Positions 1-7,750 of a stretch of DNA of 64,000 nt are shown one piece after another (position 1 is the first letter of the stretch; each line of letters starts with the position of its first letter). This stretch comes from JADKAV01 sp037046735 (lineage in GTDB: Bacteria > Actinomycetota > Actinomycetes > S36-B12 > UBA10799). The notes below the pieces were generated by a model. It was not told where the DNA came from and did no database searches. It worked only from the letters and a program-made list of their open reading frames with translations. The translations under genes were made by a program, and so were the position numbers. The stretch spans positions 1 through 64,000 of the forward strand of contig JBAOHC010000029.1 in NCBI GenBank assembly GCA_037046735.1. The letters are read 5' to 3'.

Positions 1-2
1 TG

Positions 3-593
3 GCCAGAGTTGAGTTTGGCGGCCCTTCTGCATACGCGGCCTCGCTGCGGGGCACAGTTCGCGACATCGACGATTTCTCACGCCCCCGCGTCTTTGACAA
101 GGGGCTACTCACGTCGTCCGCACGGACGGCTCATACCGACCTATCTGTATCGAGGTTCAGTGCGACGGCGCCGGGAACAACAGAAGCAGTCTCGCGATTC
201 TTGCGATTGCACCCTGACGGATTGTGCAACACCCTACGAGCGGGCACCGCGTCGGACAGGGGCGCACATACGGCACCCCGACCCATCCACCCGGTTCATC
301 CGCGAGTGATTACGGTTCGAGAGGCGGCGCGCCTTCATGGCTACCCCGACTGGTTCCGCTTCCACGTAACAAAGTGGAACGGCTTCCGCGAAATCGGTAA
401 CAGCGTGCCCGCTCGACTTGCACGGGCCGTCGCATCCTCCCTACTTGAGGCAGACCAAGTTGCTCCTGTCTTGCACGGCGCGGAGATCAAACCAGCGGAT
501 GTAAGCCTTCTGCGGTTCAACGCGACCGAGGCGCAACGCTACTTCGGGATATCCGAGCGGGTCATACCCCAGCGAGACCGCAAAGTAGGTTGA
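3..593 (+). CDS. C-terminal part of a cytosine-5 DNA methyltransferase (cut by window start)
   Basis: The reading frame is open from the first bases, so the gene starts upstream of the window. The visible 196 residues cover the target-recognition end and the last conserved blocks of a C5 methyltransferase. A motif IX-like block reads VITVREAARLHGYPDWF, and a motif X block reads EIGNSVPARLARAV. The segment LHPDGLCNTLRAGT before them is also typical. The catalytic PCQ block lies outside the window. The enzyme would methylate cytosine at C5 in a specific DNA sequence. It is followed after 3 bases by a broken nuclease-like gene, which suggests a restriction-modification pair carried by the integrated element on the right. 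Family assignment is firm. The target sequence is unknown. Confidence 0.85.
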   Translation, partial: ARVEFGGPSAYAASLRGTVRDIDDFSRPRVFDKGLLTSSARTAHTDLSVSRFSATAPGTTEAVSRFLRLHPDGLCNTLRAGTASDRGAHTAPRPIHPVHPRVITVREAARLHGYPDWFRFHVTKWNGFREIGNSVPARLARAVASSLLEADQVAPVLHGAEIKPADVSLLRFNATEAQRYFGISERVIPQRDRKVG

Positions 594-596
594 CGG

Positions 597-1404
597 GTGC
601 CGAAGAGGAAGCCCAATAGGTACGCCCAGATCATCGACCTGATCTTCGATACCCACTTCACGCCGAAATCAATCCAGGTCGACTTCACCAAGAGGGAACT
701 GAACGACGCTGCCGACGCAATCGGCGTTGAGAGGGTTGATAACCCAGCGGACTTGGTCTACTACTTCAGGTTCAGGCACGCGCTTCCCGACAGCATCGCG
801 AGCAAGGCGCCGGAGGGCCACGAGTGGATCATTCGAGGTGCTGGCAAGGGTCGCTATGCCCTCGTCGCAATCCCGTAGCAGGTGCGAATACGCCCGAGGG
901 ATGGTCTGATCACGACCAAGGTTCCCGACGCAACACCAGAGATCATCCGAGCATCCGCGCTGGGTGACGAGCAGGCTCTGACTCGCCCTGGTTCGATACA
1001 ACCGTCTGCTCGACATCTTCCTTGGACTCACCACCTATTCGTTGCAGAACCACTTGCGGACGACAGTCGTGGGAATAGGCCAGGTCGAAGTTGACGAACT
1101 GTACGTGGGTCTTGATCGGTTTGGCGTGCAGTACATCCTTCCTGTTCAGGCGAAGGGTGGGACCGACGAGATCGGCATTACCCAGATCGAGCAAGACCTA
1201 GGCGTGTGTGCGGAGAAGTGGCCTCACATGTCCGCGCGTTCCATCGCGGTGCAATTCATGGCAGACGACAAGGTCGCGATGTTCGAACTCGGACTACAAG
1301 ACGAGCAATTGACGGTCATTAGGGAAGCGCACTACAGGCTGGTTCCCTTCGCGGAGATCACAGACGAAGACCGCGCCTTGTACTTACGGGCGCGTGATGC
1401 CTGA
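597..1404 (+). pseudogene. Broken restriction-endonuclease-like gene
   Basis: A GTG start lies 3 bases after the methyltransferase stop. The first 93 codons end at a TAG (876-878), but the same frame continues afterwards with protein-like sequence (QVRIRPRDGLITTKVPD). Near 981 it must shift by one base to join a second open segment, LVRYNRLLDIFLGL. Dropping the A at 981 restores a continuous frame to the TGA at 1402. The joined product is about 268 residues. The block EVDELYVGLDRFG followed by ILPVQAKGG resembles the acidic and Q-x-K core of PD-(D/E)xK nucleases. Position beside the methyltransferase supports a type II endonuclease. One nonsense and one frameshift change suggest inactivation, though sequencing error cannot be excluded. 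Confidence 0.7.
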
Positions 1405-1413
1405 ACTCCGGCC

Positions 1414-1439
1414 GCCTGGGGGCCGCTTTGTCCCCAGGC
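1414..1439 (+). terminator. Hairpin after the endonuclease remnant
   Basis: An 8-bp perfect stem (GCCTGGGG with CCCCAGGC) and a 10-base loop lie 10 bases after the stop of the endonuclease remnant. There is no clear T-run, so it is only a probable terminator for the methyltransferase/endonuclease transcript. Confidence 0.5.
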
Positions 1440-1566
1440 TCGGGGATCGAATGAGGGGGTAATAAAAAGGGGGCCCTCCATCGAGTGAAAAAGGTCGGCG
1501 ATCCCGGCGGGCGCTCAGCCCCTTACCCAGGGAGGGGGTCCCTGGCACCCCCTCCGCAGGCCTGGG

Positions 1567-1603
1567 GGGTCCCTCGGTGCTCAGGCTGAGATCCGAGGGA
1601 CCC
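1567..1603 (-). terminator. Hairpin closing the minus-strand element operon
   Basis: An 11-bp perfect inverted repeat (GGGTCCCTCGG with CCGAGGGACCC, 15-base loop) sits 8 bases beyond the stop of the last minus-strand gene of the element. With the hairpin at 1414 it separates two convergent transcription units. No T-run is visible. Confidence 0.55.
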
Positions 1604-1611
1604 ACCCACGG

Positions 1612-1785
1612 CTAGAAGTCGTCCGGGTTGTCGAAGTCCTCCGGTCCAGCCGGTCCGAGATCCACGAGTACGCCGGTGTCTATCTGCTGCTGCAATATCC
1701 GCTGCTCACCCTTCGGCCGGTCCGGGTGCTCCGGGTCGATCACGAACACATGCCCACTCGGGGCTCGGTAACGTCGGTCGCTCAC
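1612..1785 (-). CDS. Small hypothetical element protein (57 aa)
   Basis: The start is a GTG at 1785 that overlaps the TGA of the upstream gene as GTGA, with a GAAAGGCGAG Shine-Dalgarno-like stretch just before it. The protein begins VSDRRYRAPSGHVFVIDPEH and ends in an acidic tail, EDFDNPDDF. I recognise no family. The coupled start and the terminator-like hairpin after the stop make it a plausible real last gene of the minus-strand element operon. It is shorter than 60 codons and easily missed. Confidence 0.6.
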   Translation of the reverse strand: MSDRRYRAPSGHVFVIDPEHPDRPKGEQRILQQQIDTGVLVDLGPAGPEDFDNPDDF

Positions 1786-2440
1786 TTGCTCGCCTTTCTC
1801 TTGACTGACGGCCGGGTGACTCTGCCGCCGGACTGTCCGAGGGTCACGGAATCCAGGGCCCGTTCAAGCGGGGCCGTGCTGAGGTTGAGGCCACTCGGTC
1901 CGGCGTAGTTCCGGGACTCAATCCCGAGGCCGCCATATCCGAGGTTGTCCTCATCACCGGCCAGCCGGGCCCAGTAGGCCACGGCCGAGGCGGCATTGAA
2001 CCACCGCGACTCGGCCGCTCTGGCCTCCCGTAGGGCAGGACCTTATCGGCCCGCTCGTCCCTCTCGGCCTCCCAGTGGGCCGCCTGGGCCTCGGCAACCT
2101 CACGCAGCCGGGGCAGAACCTCGGAGCGCCATAGGTCCTCAAGGGCAGTGGCGAATGCCGCCTCGGACCGGGTGGCCTCGGCCGCCTGGGCCGCCAGTGC
2201 ATCGGCGTGGCCGGTGCCCACGGCTCCCGGGTCCTCACCGGCCTTGAGCGCCTCCACGGCTTCCATGAGGTCCTGGGCCTCGGCTTCCTTGCGAGCCTCG
2301 GCCGAGGTCAGCCGGGCAGCCTCACGAGATACCTCGCGTAGCCGCTCACGGAGTACGACGAACCGGGCCACCGCATCGCGCACATGGCCCTCGGGGTAGG
2401 CGCCGGCCGGGGCCATTTGGACATGCTGAGGGCTACTCAT
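1782..2440 (-). pseudogene. Coiled-coil element protein with a frameshift
   Basis: Starting at ATG 2440 the protein is Ala/Glu/Arg rich and strongly helical (for example VLRERLREVSREAARLTSA), suggesting a coiled coil of about 130 residues. Around 2035-2042, in a CTGCCCTAC stretch, the frame stops making sense. The adjacent frame resumes with LREARAAESRWFNAASA and ends at 1782. A single missing base would join them into about 219 residues. The start overlaps the upstream stop as ATGA, and the stop overlaps the next gene as GTGA, so the three genes form one coupled unit. No known family is recognised. A structural or scaffold role in a phage-like element is only a guess. Confidence 0.55.
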
Positions 2441-2709
2441 TCGGCTACACCCCCCATCACCTTGGCCCGGTACTCAGCCTTGGCGATCCGCTGGTTGGCC
2501 CGGTCGATCTCGGCCTGAGCCTCGATCTCCTCGGGGGTCGCCCAACGGACACCAGCCCGCTCGGTATCGGTCGGGGTCCTACCCGCCTTGATTACGTCGA
2601 ACTGCCCGAGCCGATTGGCCTTGACAACCTCATCGGGGCTTAGCGTTCCGAGGTCCTCCTTGGTCAGTTGTGGCGCTGGCACGCCTCCTGGGACTACGTA
2701 GTCGGTCAT
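2437..2709 (-). CDS. Small hypothetical element protein (90 aa)
   Basis: The start is ATG 2709, preceded at good spacing by AGGAAGGAAAC. The protein begins MTDYVVPGGVPAPQLTKEDL and contains LSPDEVVKANRLGQFD, followed by a charged helical C-terminus. Short proteins with a similar 'LTxEDLxxLSPDEVVxAxxxG' pattern are, from memory, common in actinobacterial phages and integrative elements, but no function is known to me. The frame is open upstream to a GTG at 2844. That longer form would add a CxxC-x13-CxxC zinc-ribbon-like segment (CSGCG and CQGC). Such a segment could be a separate or fused small zinc protein. The strong ribosome site favours the short form. Confidence 0.6.
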   Translation of the reverse strand: MTDYVVPGGVPAPQLTKEDLGTLSPDEVVKANRLGQFDVIKAGRTPTDTERAGVRWATPEEIEAQAEIDRANQRIAKAEYRAKVMGGVAE

Positions 2710-2833
2710 TGCGTTGTTTCCTTCCTGGGTAGGTTGGCTGCCACCTCGGCAGCCCTGGCACCGTTCATTGACGGTGTGTGTCTGGGTCCGGCCGCATCCG
2801 GAGCACGTGCCCACGGTCAGCCGGATGGGTGAG

Positions 2834-5268
2834 TCAGACCGCACGAGAGGCCACCCCGAGGCACGTCTCGCATAGGGTCCAGTCGGCCGTGCCGTCAGAC
2901 CACGGGGAGGCCGGAGATCCGCCGCACAGGTCGCACTCTGGGCCGATGTGAACGATGTGAACGCTGTGAACGCCCACAAACTCCCGGGACTCGTCAAGGC
3001 CCTCTGAGGGGTCTGTTTCTACCTTGTCTTCCATTTCAAGAAGTAGTGCGTTCACATCGTTCACATCGTTCACAGAGCCCTGTTTCGTGGGGGAATCCGG
3101 GCGTTCAGGTGTGAACGATGTGTGAACGATGTGAACGATCCCCCCTTCCGCCGGGCCGTCAGGCCCCGCCGGGTGAACGCTTCCGGCCTCGGTGTGAACG
3201 CTGGTGTGAACGCTCTCCGACTCGGCAGCGTTCACACTCTCCAGCCGGACCACGCGCCGGACCTTGCCACCAGCCACCCGGGCCCGGGTCTTTGTGACTC
3301 TGATCCGGGCGACGTTCCATAGCAGGCCCTCGCGCCTCGTGAGCCAGACACTCGCAGCGGTCCCGGACTCCGGCCAATCGCTCCGGTAGTTGTGCCGGTG
3401 CTCGGTGTGCAACTCCTGCCTGATCGAGGCTACGGCTCCCAGGAGATCCCCATAGGTCCCGCTCCACTTGCCACCCGGGGCCCGCTCCACGAGTCGCAGG
3501 ATTGCCGAGGCGAACCCGTCAGCCTCTAGGGCCTCGTCCTCGTGCCTGGCCATAACCACCCGGTACTGACAGAGGCCTTGGGTGCCTTGCTGCCGGTCCA
3601 GCCGGGCCAGCAGAGCCGCAAACGACGCCATACGGAGCCCCCCGGCCTCGGGTGTCGGCTCGGTGTCTGCGAGGACGGCCACGAGGTCGTCAAGGATGAG
3701 TGCGAGGAGCCGGGCCGAAGGGACTCATACGCCTCGGCCACATCCTCCTCAGTCCGGTACACATCGGGTTTCTGCATCTCAAGGGCCACAGTGCGCTCGG
3801 CCAGATCCGCCCGGGCTGATGCCTGCCAGGGTGATGCCGTTGAGGATCACCGCCGCGTAGAGTCTGGCCACGTGTAGGCCAGCGTTCGAGTAGAGGGCTC
3901 GGGTTGCTTCCACGCCTCCGGTAACGGTGGTGCAGAGCGCATCGGCCCACCACGTCTGAACCCTGCTCACGTTGTCCACGCGCACGATCCGAGACTTCGT
4001 TGAGAGTGCGGCCCAGGCCGATATGTCCTTGGGCTCCGGGCCCCCCTCGTGCTCACCGGGTCAACGAGGTTGCCGAGGATCGTCATGCCGGTTGTCTTGG
4101 CCGCCCCTTGAGCGCCTGGCATGAGGAGGACCGGGGTGGCTGCTCCGGAGTGGGCCGCAGACACGAGCCAGCCCCGGCACAAGTCCCGGTACTCCGGCGC
4201 GACGTTCACCACGGCCCAGAGGTCCGCCCAAGTTGCCGAGCCGGGTGCTGGGATCGGCAGGGGCTCGCTGATCTCGGCGCGTGTGAAAGTGACGAGGAGC
4301 GGTCGAGGAGTCGCCAGCCGGAGCCGGTGACCTCTTAGGGCCTGCCCTTCCGGGGTCCCGAGATCCACGTACACAGTGCCGCTCTGATGGGCGACGCGGG
4401 CCGGTAGGTCCTGTTTCGGTAGGGCTGAGGTCTTGCCCCAGACGCTCGCCCACCACTCCTCGGCCGCTGTGCCGTAGACCTCGGCGGTAGCGGCTAGCCA
4501 CCGTTTCGCCTGGTCCTCGTATAGCGCGACGTTGGGCAGGTCCTTGGGCACGATGAACGGCAGGCCCTGGGAGTCTTGGCCGATCTCGTACTTGCTCGTG
4601 TCGATCCTCCGGGCTCTGGCAGGCGGCCGGGCCGGGAGTCTGTCGGCACTTCTCAGCAGGCCGAGGAGGTCCTCGGTGCGGTGGGCCTCGGGAACCGTTG
4701 CTAGGTAGTCGTCAATCGAGGCGGTGCCACCGCCGGGCACCTTGGCGCACTTCACGGACCGGGCCCCACGTGCTGCTGTGAGCCGGTCCGACAGGTCCCG
4801 GGCCGCCGCGTACACGTTCGGATTCGTTGACACGTCGGCGTCAAGCATCACCACCACGTCACGCCCGCTCAAGGGGATCTCGTACAGGTCTGACACGACA
4901 CCGCCAGTCTCGCCCACTCGGAAGCCCCAGCATCCGAGGATGCCCACCACTGCGTAACCCTCCGGGGCCCAGGATGCGGCCGCTAGGTGGCCCTTGGAGC
5001 CCTCCACGATCACGAGGGTCTGCCGAGATCGGCCACCCGGTCCCGCATCCCCGGACACCGGGAGCAGGAGGGCCTCCCCGGCCTCGGTGACGTACTTGGA
5101 GGCCCCGGGCTCCGGGTTGTCCGGCCGCCGCTGGACCAGGGTCCGGCCCCCGTACCCCTCGTGCGTGAACACGAGGGCCCCTGACTCGGTGTGTGCGTGA
5201 GTCATGTACTCGTCACGGATTGCGGCGGCCCTCAGGAGGTCCGTATGCGCTTGGCTGAGTCTTGCCAT
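2834..5268 (-). pseudogene. TOPRIM/helicase replication protein with at least three frameshifts
   Basis: The gene starts at ATG 5268 (MARLSQAHTDLLRAAA). A TOPRIM-like, DUF3854-type primase part contains LVIVEGSKGHLAAA and VVVMLDADV. A P-loop reads GAQGAAKTTG (around 4110). The frame then breaks near 4040-4050 (a G run), again near 3815 and again near 3705. Joining the frames gives EGGPEPKDISAW, VDNVSRVQTWWADAL, EMQKPDVYRTEED and RLLALILDDLVAVLADTEP. The sequence then continues to a C-terminal region with CDLCGG and CETC zinc-type pairs, ending at 2834. Intact length would be about 810 residues. It is the likely replication protein of the element. The number of breaks suggests decay or poor consensus. 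The region 2947-3236 encodes VND/VHI repeats described separately. Confidence 0.7.
2947..3236. repeat. Iteron-like array of the octamer TGTGAACG in both orientations
   Basis: I count twelve exact copies of TGTGAACG or its reverse complement. Forward copies start at 2947, 2956, 2965, 3110, 3121, 3130, 3193 and 3205. Reverse copies (CGTTCACA) start at 3049, 3058, 3067 and 3229. There is also one near-copy at 3172. Three triplets have an exact or near-exact 9-bp period. The array lies inside the 3' half of the replication gene. It is read as VND repeats in one orientation and VHI repeats in the other, so the conserved unit is the DNA word rather than a peptide. This resembles iterons that bind replication initiators, but that role is inferred. 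Confidence 0.7.
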
Positions 5269-5334
5269 GTCGTCTGTCGTTGCTTCCTATCTGGTGTTTC
5301 CTGGCGGAAACTTTGAACCTTTCGATGTGGGGGC

Positions 5335-5359
5335 CCTCCCCGGTAGTCACCCGGGGAGG
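5335..5359 (-). terminator. Hairpin between HTH gene and replication gene
   Basis: A 9-bp perfect stem (CCTCCCCGG with CCGGGGAGG, 7-base loop) lies between the stop of the small HTH gene (5369) and the start of the replication gene (5268). It could end or attenuate minus-strand transcription. No T-run is seen. Confidence 0.4.
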
Positions 5360-5368
5360 CCAGCGGCC

Positions 5369-5578
5369 CTACACGGCCCCCACAACCTGCCGGGCTTTGG
5401 CCCACCTCACGAACGAGGAGCGGGGGATGCGGACCTGTCGGCCGAGCCGGGACCGCTTCCAGGCCGTCAACGTGGACCCACGTAAGGACTGTCTTGGGGT
5501 GGACCTCCAGAGCCTCCGCTAGGTCCGAGTGTCGGCAGGGGATCGGAGGCCCTCTGGCCAGAGATCCGAGTCGGTCAC
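5369..5578 (-). pseudogene. Small excisionase/MerR-type HTH protein, frameshifted
   Basis: A GTG at 5578 overlaps the upstream stop as GTGA (VTDSDLWPEGLRSPADT). The next frame gives a helix-turn-helix, SDLAEALEVHPKTVLTWV, and a third frame gives the typical wing and helix RLGRQVRIPRSSFVRW, ending at the TAG at 5369. Joined, the pieces make about 69 residues of the kind found in excisionase or DNA-binding accessory proteins beside integrases. At least two indels (near 5525 and near 5455) break it. It probably bound the element's attachment or origin DNA. Confidence 0.55.
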
Positions 5579-5964
5579 AGCCACTCCTCCTCGGCCTCGT
5601 CCAGGGCCAGCAGCGCGGCCTCTAGTTCGATCTGGTTCTGGGGCTCCTCGGAGGTCGTGCCACGGTCCGGAAAGACACGGGGCCGGTAGGGGGCCAGCCA
5701 CTCCTCAAGGTCCTGGGGCCTGATCCGGTACTGCTTCGGCCCGGCCTTGTACGCCTTGCGCCGTCCGGCTCGGATGTTCTTGTAGACGGCCGACAAACTG
5801 ACCTGGGCCATGATCGTTACGTCGCTCGGGGTGTAGAACTCGGGGCCCTCGGGTTTGGTGATCGAACAGAGTCCACCTGTTTCGGGGGAACTTACTTGAC
5901 TAGCGGGTTTTCGGAGGTTTATAATCACCCTCCGGTATTTATGGTATCTAACGCACCCCTCCAC
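5575..5964 (-). CDS. Excisionase-like helix-turn-helix protein
   Basis: The core FYTPSDVTIMAQVSLSAVY, followed by YRIRPQDLEEWLAPYR, is an HTH_17/excisionase-type domain: a winged helix that recognises DNA, with the usual final 'LEEWL' helix. An acidic tail (DEAEEEWL) ends the protein. The open frame reaches a GTG at 5964, but the first 30-45 residues overlap a strong plus-strand promoter and look unlike protein, so the true start probably lies further in and I could not fix it. The stop overlaps the next small HTH gene as GTGA. In integrative elements such proteins direct excision or control the integrase. Function here is inferred. Confidence 0.65.
   Translation of the reverse strand: MEGCVRYHKYRRVIINLRKPASQVSSPETGGLCSITKPEGPEFYTPSDVTIMAQVSLSAVYKNIRAGRRKAYKAGPKQYRIRPQDLEEWLAPYRPRVFPDRGTTSEEPQNQIELEAALLALDEAEEEWL
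5896..5925 (+). promoter_or_regulatory. Near-consensus sigma70-type promoter facing right
   Basis: TTGACT (5896-5901) and TATAAT (5920-5925) are separated by 18 bases in an AT-rich patch within otherwise GC-rich sequence. The promoter points into the roughly 360-bp gap before the integrase, which holds no convincing plus-strand gene, and opposite to the HTH gene it overlaps. Confidence 0.6.
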
Positions 5965-5974
5965 AGCGGCCCAC

Positions 5975-5990
5975 TGTGATGTAGATCACA
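5975..5990. promoter_or_regulatory. CRP/GlxR-like palindrome
   Basis: TGTGATGTAGATCACA has TGTGAT and ATCACA arms around GTAG. It is one base away from the classic CRP palindrome and fits the TGTGA-N6-TCACA pattern bound by actinobacterial CRP-family regulators such as GlxR. It lies about 50 bases downstream of the plus-strand promoter and upstream of the minus-strand HTH gene. Confidence 0.55.
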
Positions 5991-6031
5991 CGCATTCAGT
6001 GTGCGATGTCTGCGGGAACATGCTATTAAGC

Positions 6032-6066
6032 GCGACTCGTGGCGACTAGTGGCGACTCGTGGCGAC
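6032..6066. repeat. 10-bp tandem repeat, about 3.5 copies
   Basis: GCGACTCGTG, GCGACTAGTG and GCGACTCGTG are followed by GCGAC. The exact 10-bp period puts each copy on the same DNA face, as expected for cooperative binding of a small protein such as an excisionase. It is in the non-coding gap between the HTH genes and the integrase. Confidence 0.6.
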
Positions 6067-6102
6067 ACAAGGGGGAGGCTCCGGGCCCGCAGAGACACGA
6101 AA

Positions 6103-6129
6103 GGGCCCCCGGATCTCCCGATGGGGCCC
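6103..6129 (+). terminator. First of two related GC-rich hairpins
   Basis: A 7-bp stem, GGGCCCC with GGGGCCC, is preceded by the 15-mer ACACGAAAGGGCCCC at 6095-6109. The same 15-mer recurs at 6239-6253 before the second hairpin. It lies about 180 bases downstream of the plus-strand promoter, so it could end a short transcript from it. Confidence 0.45.
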
Positions 6130-6246
6130 CTCGGTCGGCACGGATCTCCTCGCCCGGTCCGTGTGTCCACATGGTCCGCGAGCCGGCCCCGGGCCCTGAC
6201 GTTAACGCACCGATCCAGAACGTCAAACGGATCACGTCACACGAAA

Positions 6247-6279
6247 GGGCCCCCGCTCCGGATCTCGGAACGGGGGCCC
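6247..6279 (-). terminator. Hairpin after the integrase gene
   Basis: A 9-bp perfect stem, GGGCCCCCG with CGGGGGCCC, lies 16 bases beyond the probable integrase stop at 6295. On the minus strand the stem is followed by CTTTCG, a short T-rich tail. It shares the ACACGAAAGGGCCCC block with the hairpin at 6103. Confidence 0.55.
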
Positions 6280-6294
6280 CTCGGGGTCCTGGGC

Positions 6295-7384
6295 CTACTC
6301 GGCCGCGAACCGCCATCTTGTCGGCAATGGCACCGGTTACGGTTCGCTGCTGCGTGCTGGTAAACCATTGCGGCGGCCGTCGTGGAGTGGCCCATATGCG
6401 CCATTGTCTCGGCCAGTGTGGCCCCGGCCGTGGCGTGCGCTGTCCCGGCGAAGTGGCGCAGGTCGTGGAACCGGAGCCCCGGCACTCCGGCGGCCTCCGG
6501 GCTTGGAGCCAGTGCCACATGAGCGCGCTTGAGGCCATGTGTCCCTCGTTGCGATTGGCAGGAAAGACCAAGGCTCCGGGGCTGATTGTCGCCACGTAGT
6601 CCGTGATCTCTTTCGAGGACGTGCGGAGGGATCACCACGTCACGCTTACCTGCCTCACTCTTGGGGTCCCCGATCACGCGCTTACCGTCGACCAGGGCCA
6701 CGGCCCGGCGAACCTTGATTACGTCCCCGTCGAAGTCCTCCGGCCGTAGTTCGGTCAACTCCCGAACCTCAGCCCGCACCACGCGGCCACCAGGACCAGG
6801 ACACGGTGCTTCCGGTCCGGCATGGCATCGGCCAGGGCCCGGACCTGGGCGGCCGTGGGGATCTCGGTCCGGCTCTGGCGCTTGGCCCGGCCCGCTCCCC
6901 GGACACGGCACGGATTGGACTCGATTAGGTCCTCCTCCCAGGCGGTCCGGAGAATGGTCCGGAGCAGCGACGAGATGTGAGCCGCATCGTCGGAGCGTCC
7001 GGCAGGAGGTCCCGATGCCAGTCCCTCACGGCGGCCGGAGTGATCTTCGTGGAGTCGGTACGTGCCCCACTGGGGCAGTAGGTGGGTGTCAAGGATCTTC
7101 CGGTAGTGGGCTTTTCGTCCGGGGCTTGAGATCCCGGGAGGCTAGCCACTGCTCGGCGTACTCGGAGAACCGGGGGCCGCCGGTTGCCCTGGGCTCTGTG
7201 GCCTCCGGGGCCCAGTCCCCGGCCGTGGCTTTCCGACCTGAGCGTTTAGCCACCCTTGAGCGGCCTCTTTCCTATCCACGGTTCTTACGGCCCGCTGTCC
7301 GTCGTGGTTGAACGTGGCTTGATAGCGGCCGCTCGGGAATAGCCGAATCGAGCCGGAGCCCTTGGGCCTGCGCTTGTTTGCCAC
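6295..7384 (-). pseudogene. Tyrosine-type site-specific integrase, frameshifted
   Basis: The likely start is GTG 7384, preceded by GGAAGGACAGG, giving VANKRRPKGSGSIRLFPSGR with an AP2-like N-terminal arm-binding pattern (YQATFNHDGQRAV). The core includes FGELTELRPEDFDGD. The catalytic box is LRFHDLRHFAGT, then MGHSTTAAAMVYQHA with the histidine and the nucleophile tyrosine. The coding sequence is split over three frames with breaks near 7220, 7010-7080, 6900, 6780-6790, 6590 and 6320, so this copy looks non-functional unless the indels are errors. It lies 125 bases from tRNA-Asn, a usual integration target. It would catalyse integration and excision of the element. Expected length is about 363 residues. 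Confidence 0.75.
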
Positions 7385-7417
7385 TGTGCCTGTCCTTCCC
7401 CGCCCGCGACTGGGCGA

Positions 7418-7459
7418 ATAGTTGCACGATAGCACATAGTCGCACGGATAGTCGCACGG
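7418..7459. repeat. Direct repeats beside the attachment site (probable arm-type sites)
   Basis: ATAGTCGCACGG occurs twice in tandem (7436-7447 and 7448-7459), with a related copy, ATAGTTGCACG, at 7418-7428. Short direct repeats between an integrase gene and its tRNA target are where arm-type integrase or excisionase sites lie. The role is inferred from position. Confidence 0.6.
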
Positions 7460-7477
7460 CCATTTTCGGGAAACAAG

Positions 7478-7503
7478 AAACCCCCCGGCTGACCAGGGGG
7501 TTT
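7478..7503 (-). terminator. Terminator of tRNA-Asn
   Basis: AAACCCCC and GGGGGTTT form an 8-bp stem around a 10-base loop. On the minus strand it follows the tRNA 3' end by a few bases and runs into TTTCTTGTTT, an intrinsic-terminator layout. Confidence 0.75.
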
Positions 7504-7506
7504 ACG

Positions 7507-7582
<76 letters not shown>

Positions 7583-7750
7583 ATCTCCACCAATGCTAAA
7601 CCATCCTCAGTGGTCCTCTCCCTCGGGGGGAACAACGTCTCGTTTCGGCAACGGGGGCGTTCGGAACACGTCTTCGGCATGTGGGGGTTGACTGCTCCGG
7701 TTATGTTTGTGGAACCTGTCACAGTGACATGGATTGAAAGGGAATCACAT

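Noticed and set aside
876..878. TAG read-through as recoding in the endonuclease
   Set aside because: There is no stem or known recoding signal, and a second frameshift occurs nearby. Inactivation or sequence error is simpler.
2035..2045. Programmed frameshift of the phage tail-chaperone type
   Set aside because: The site is not a slippery heptamer, no tail genes are adjacent, and similar breaks occur in unrelated genes here.
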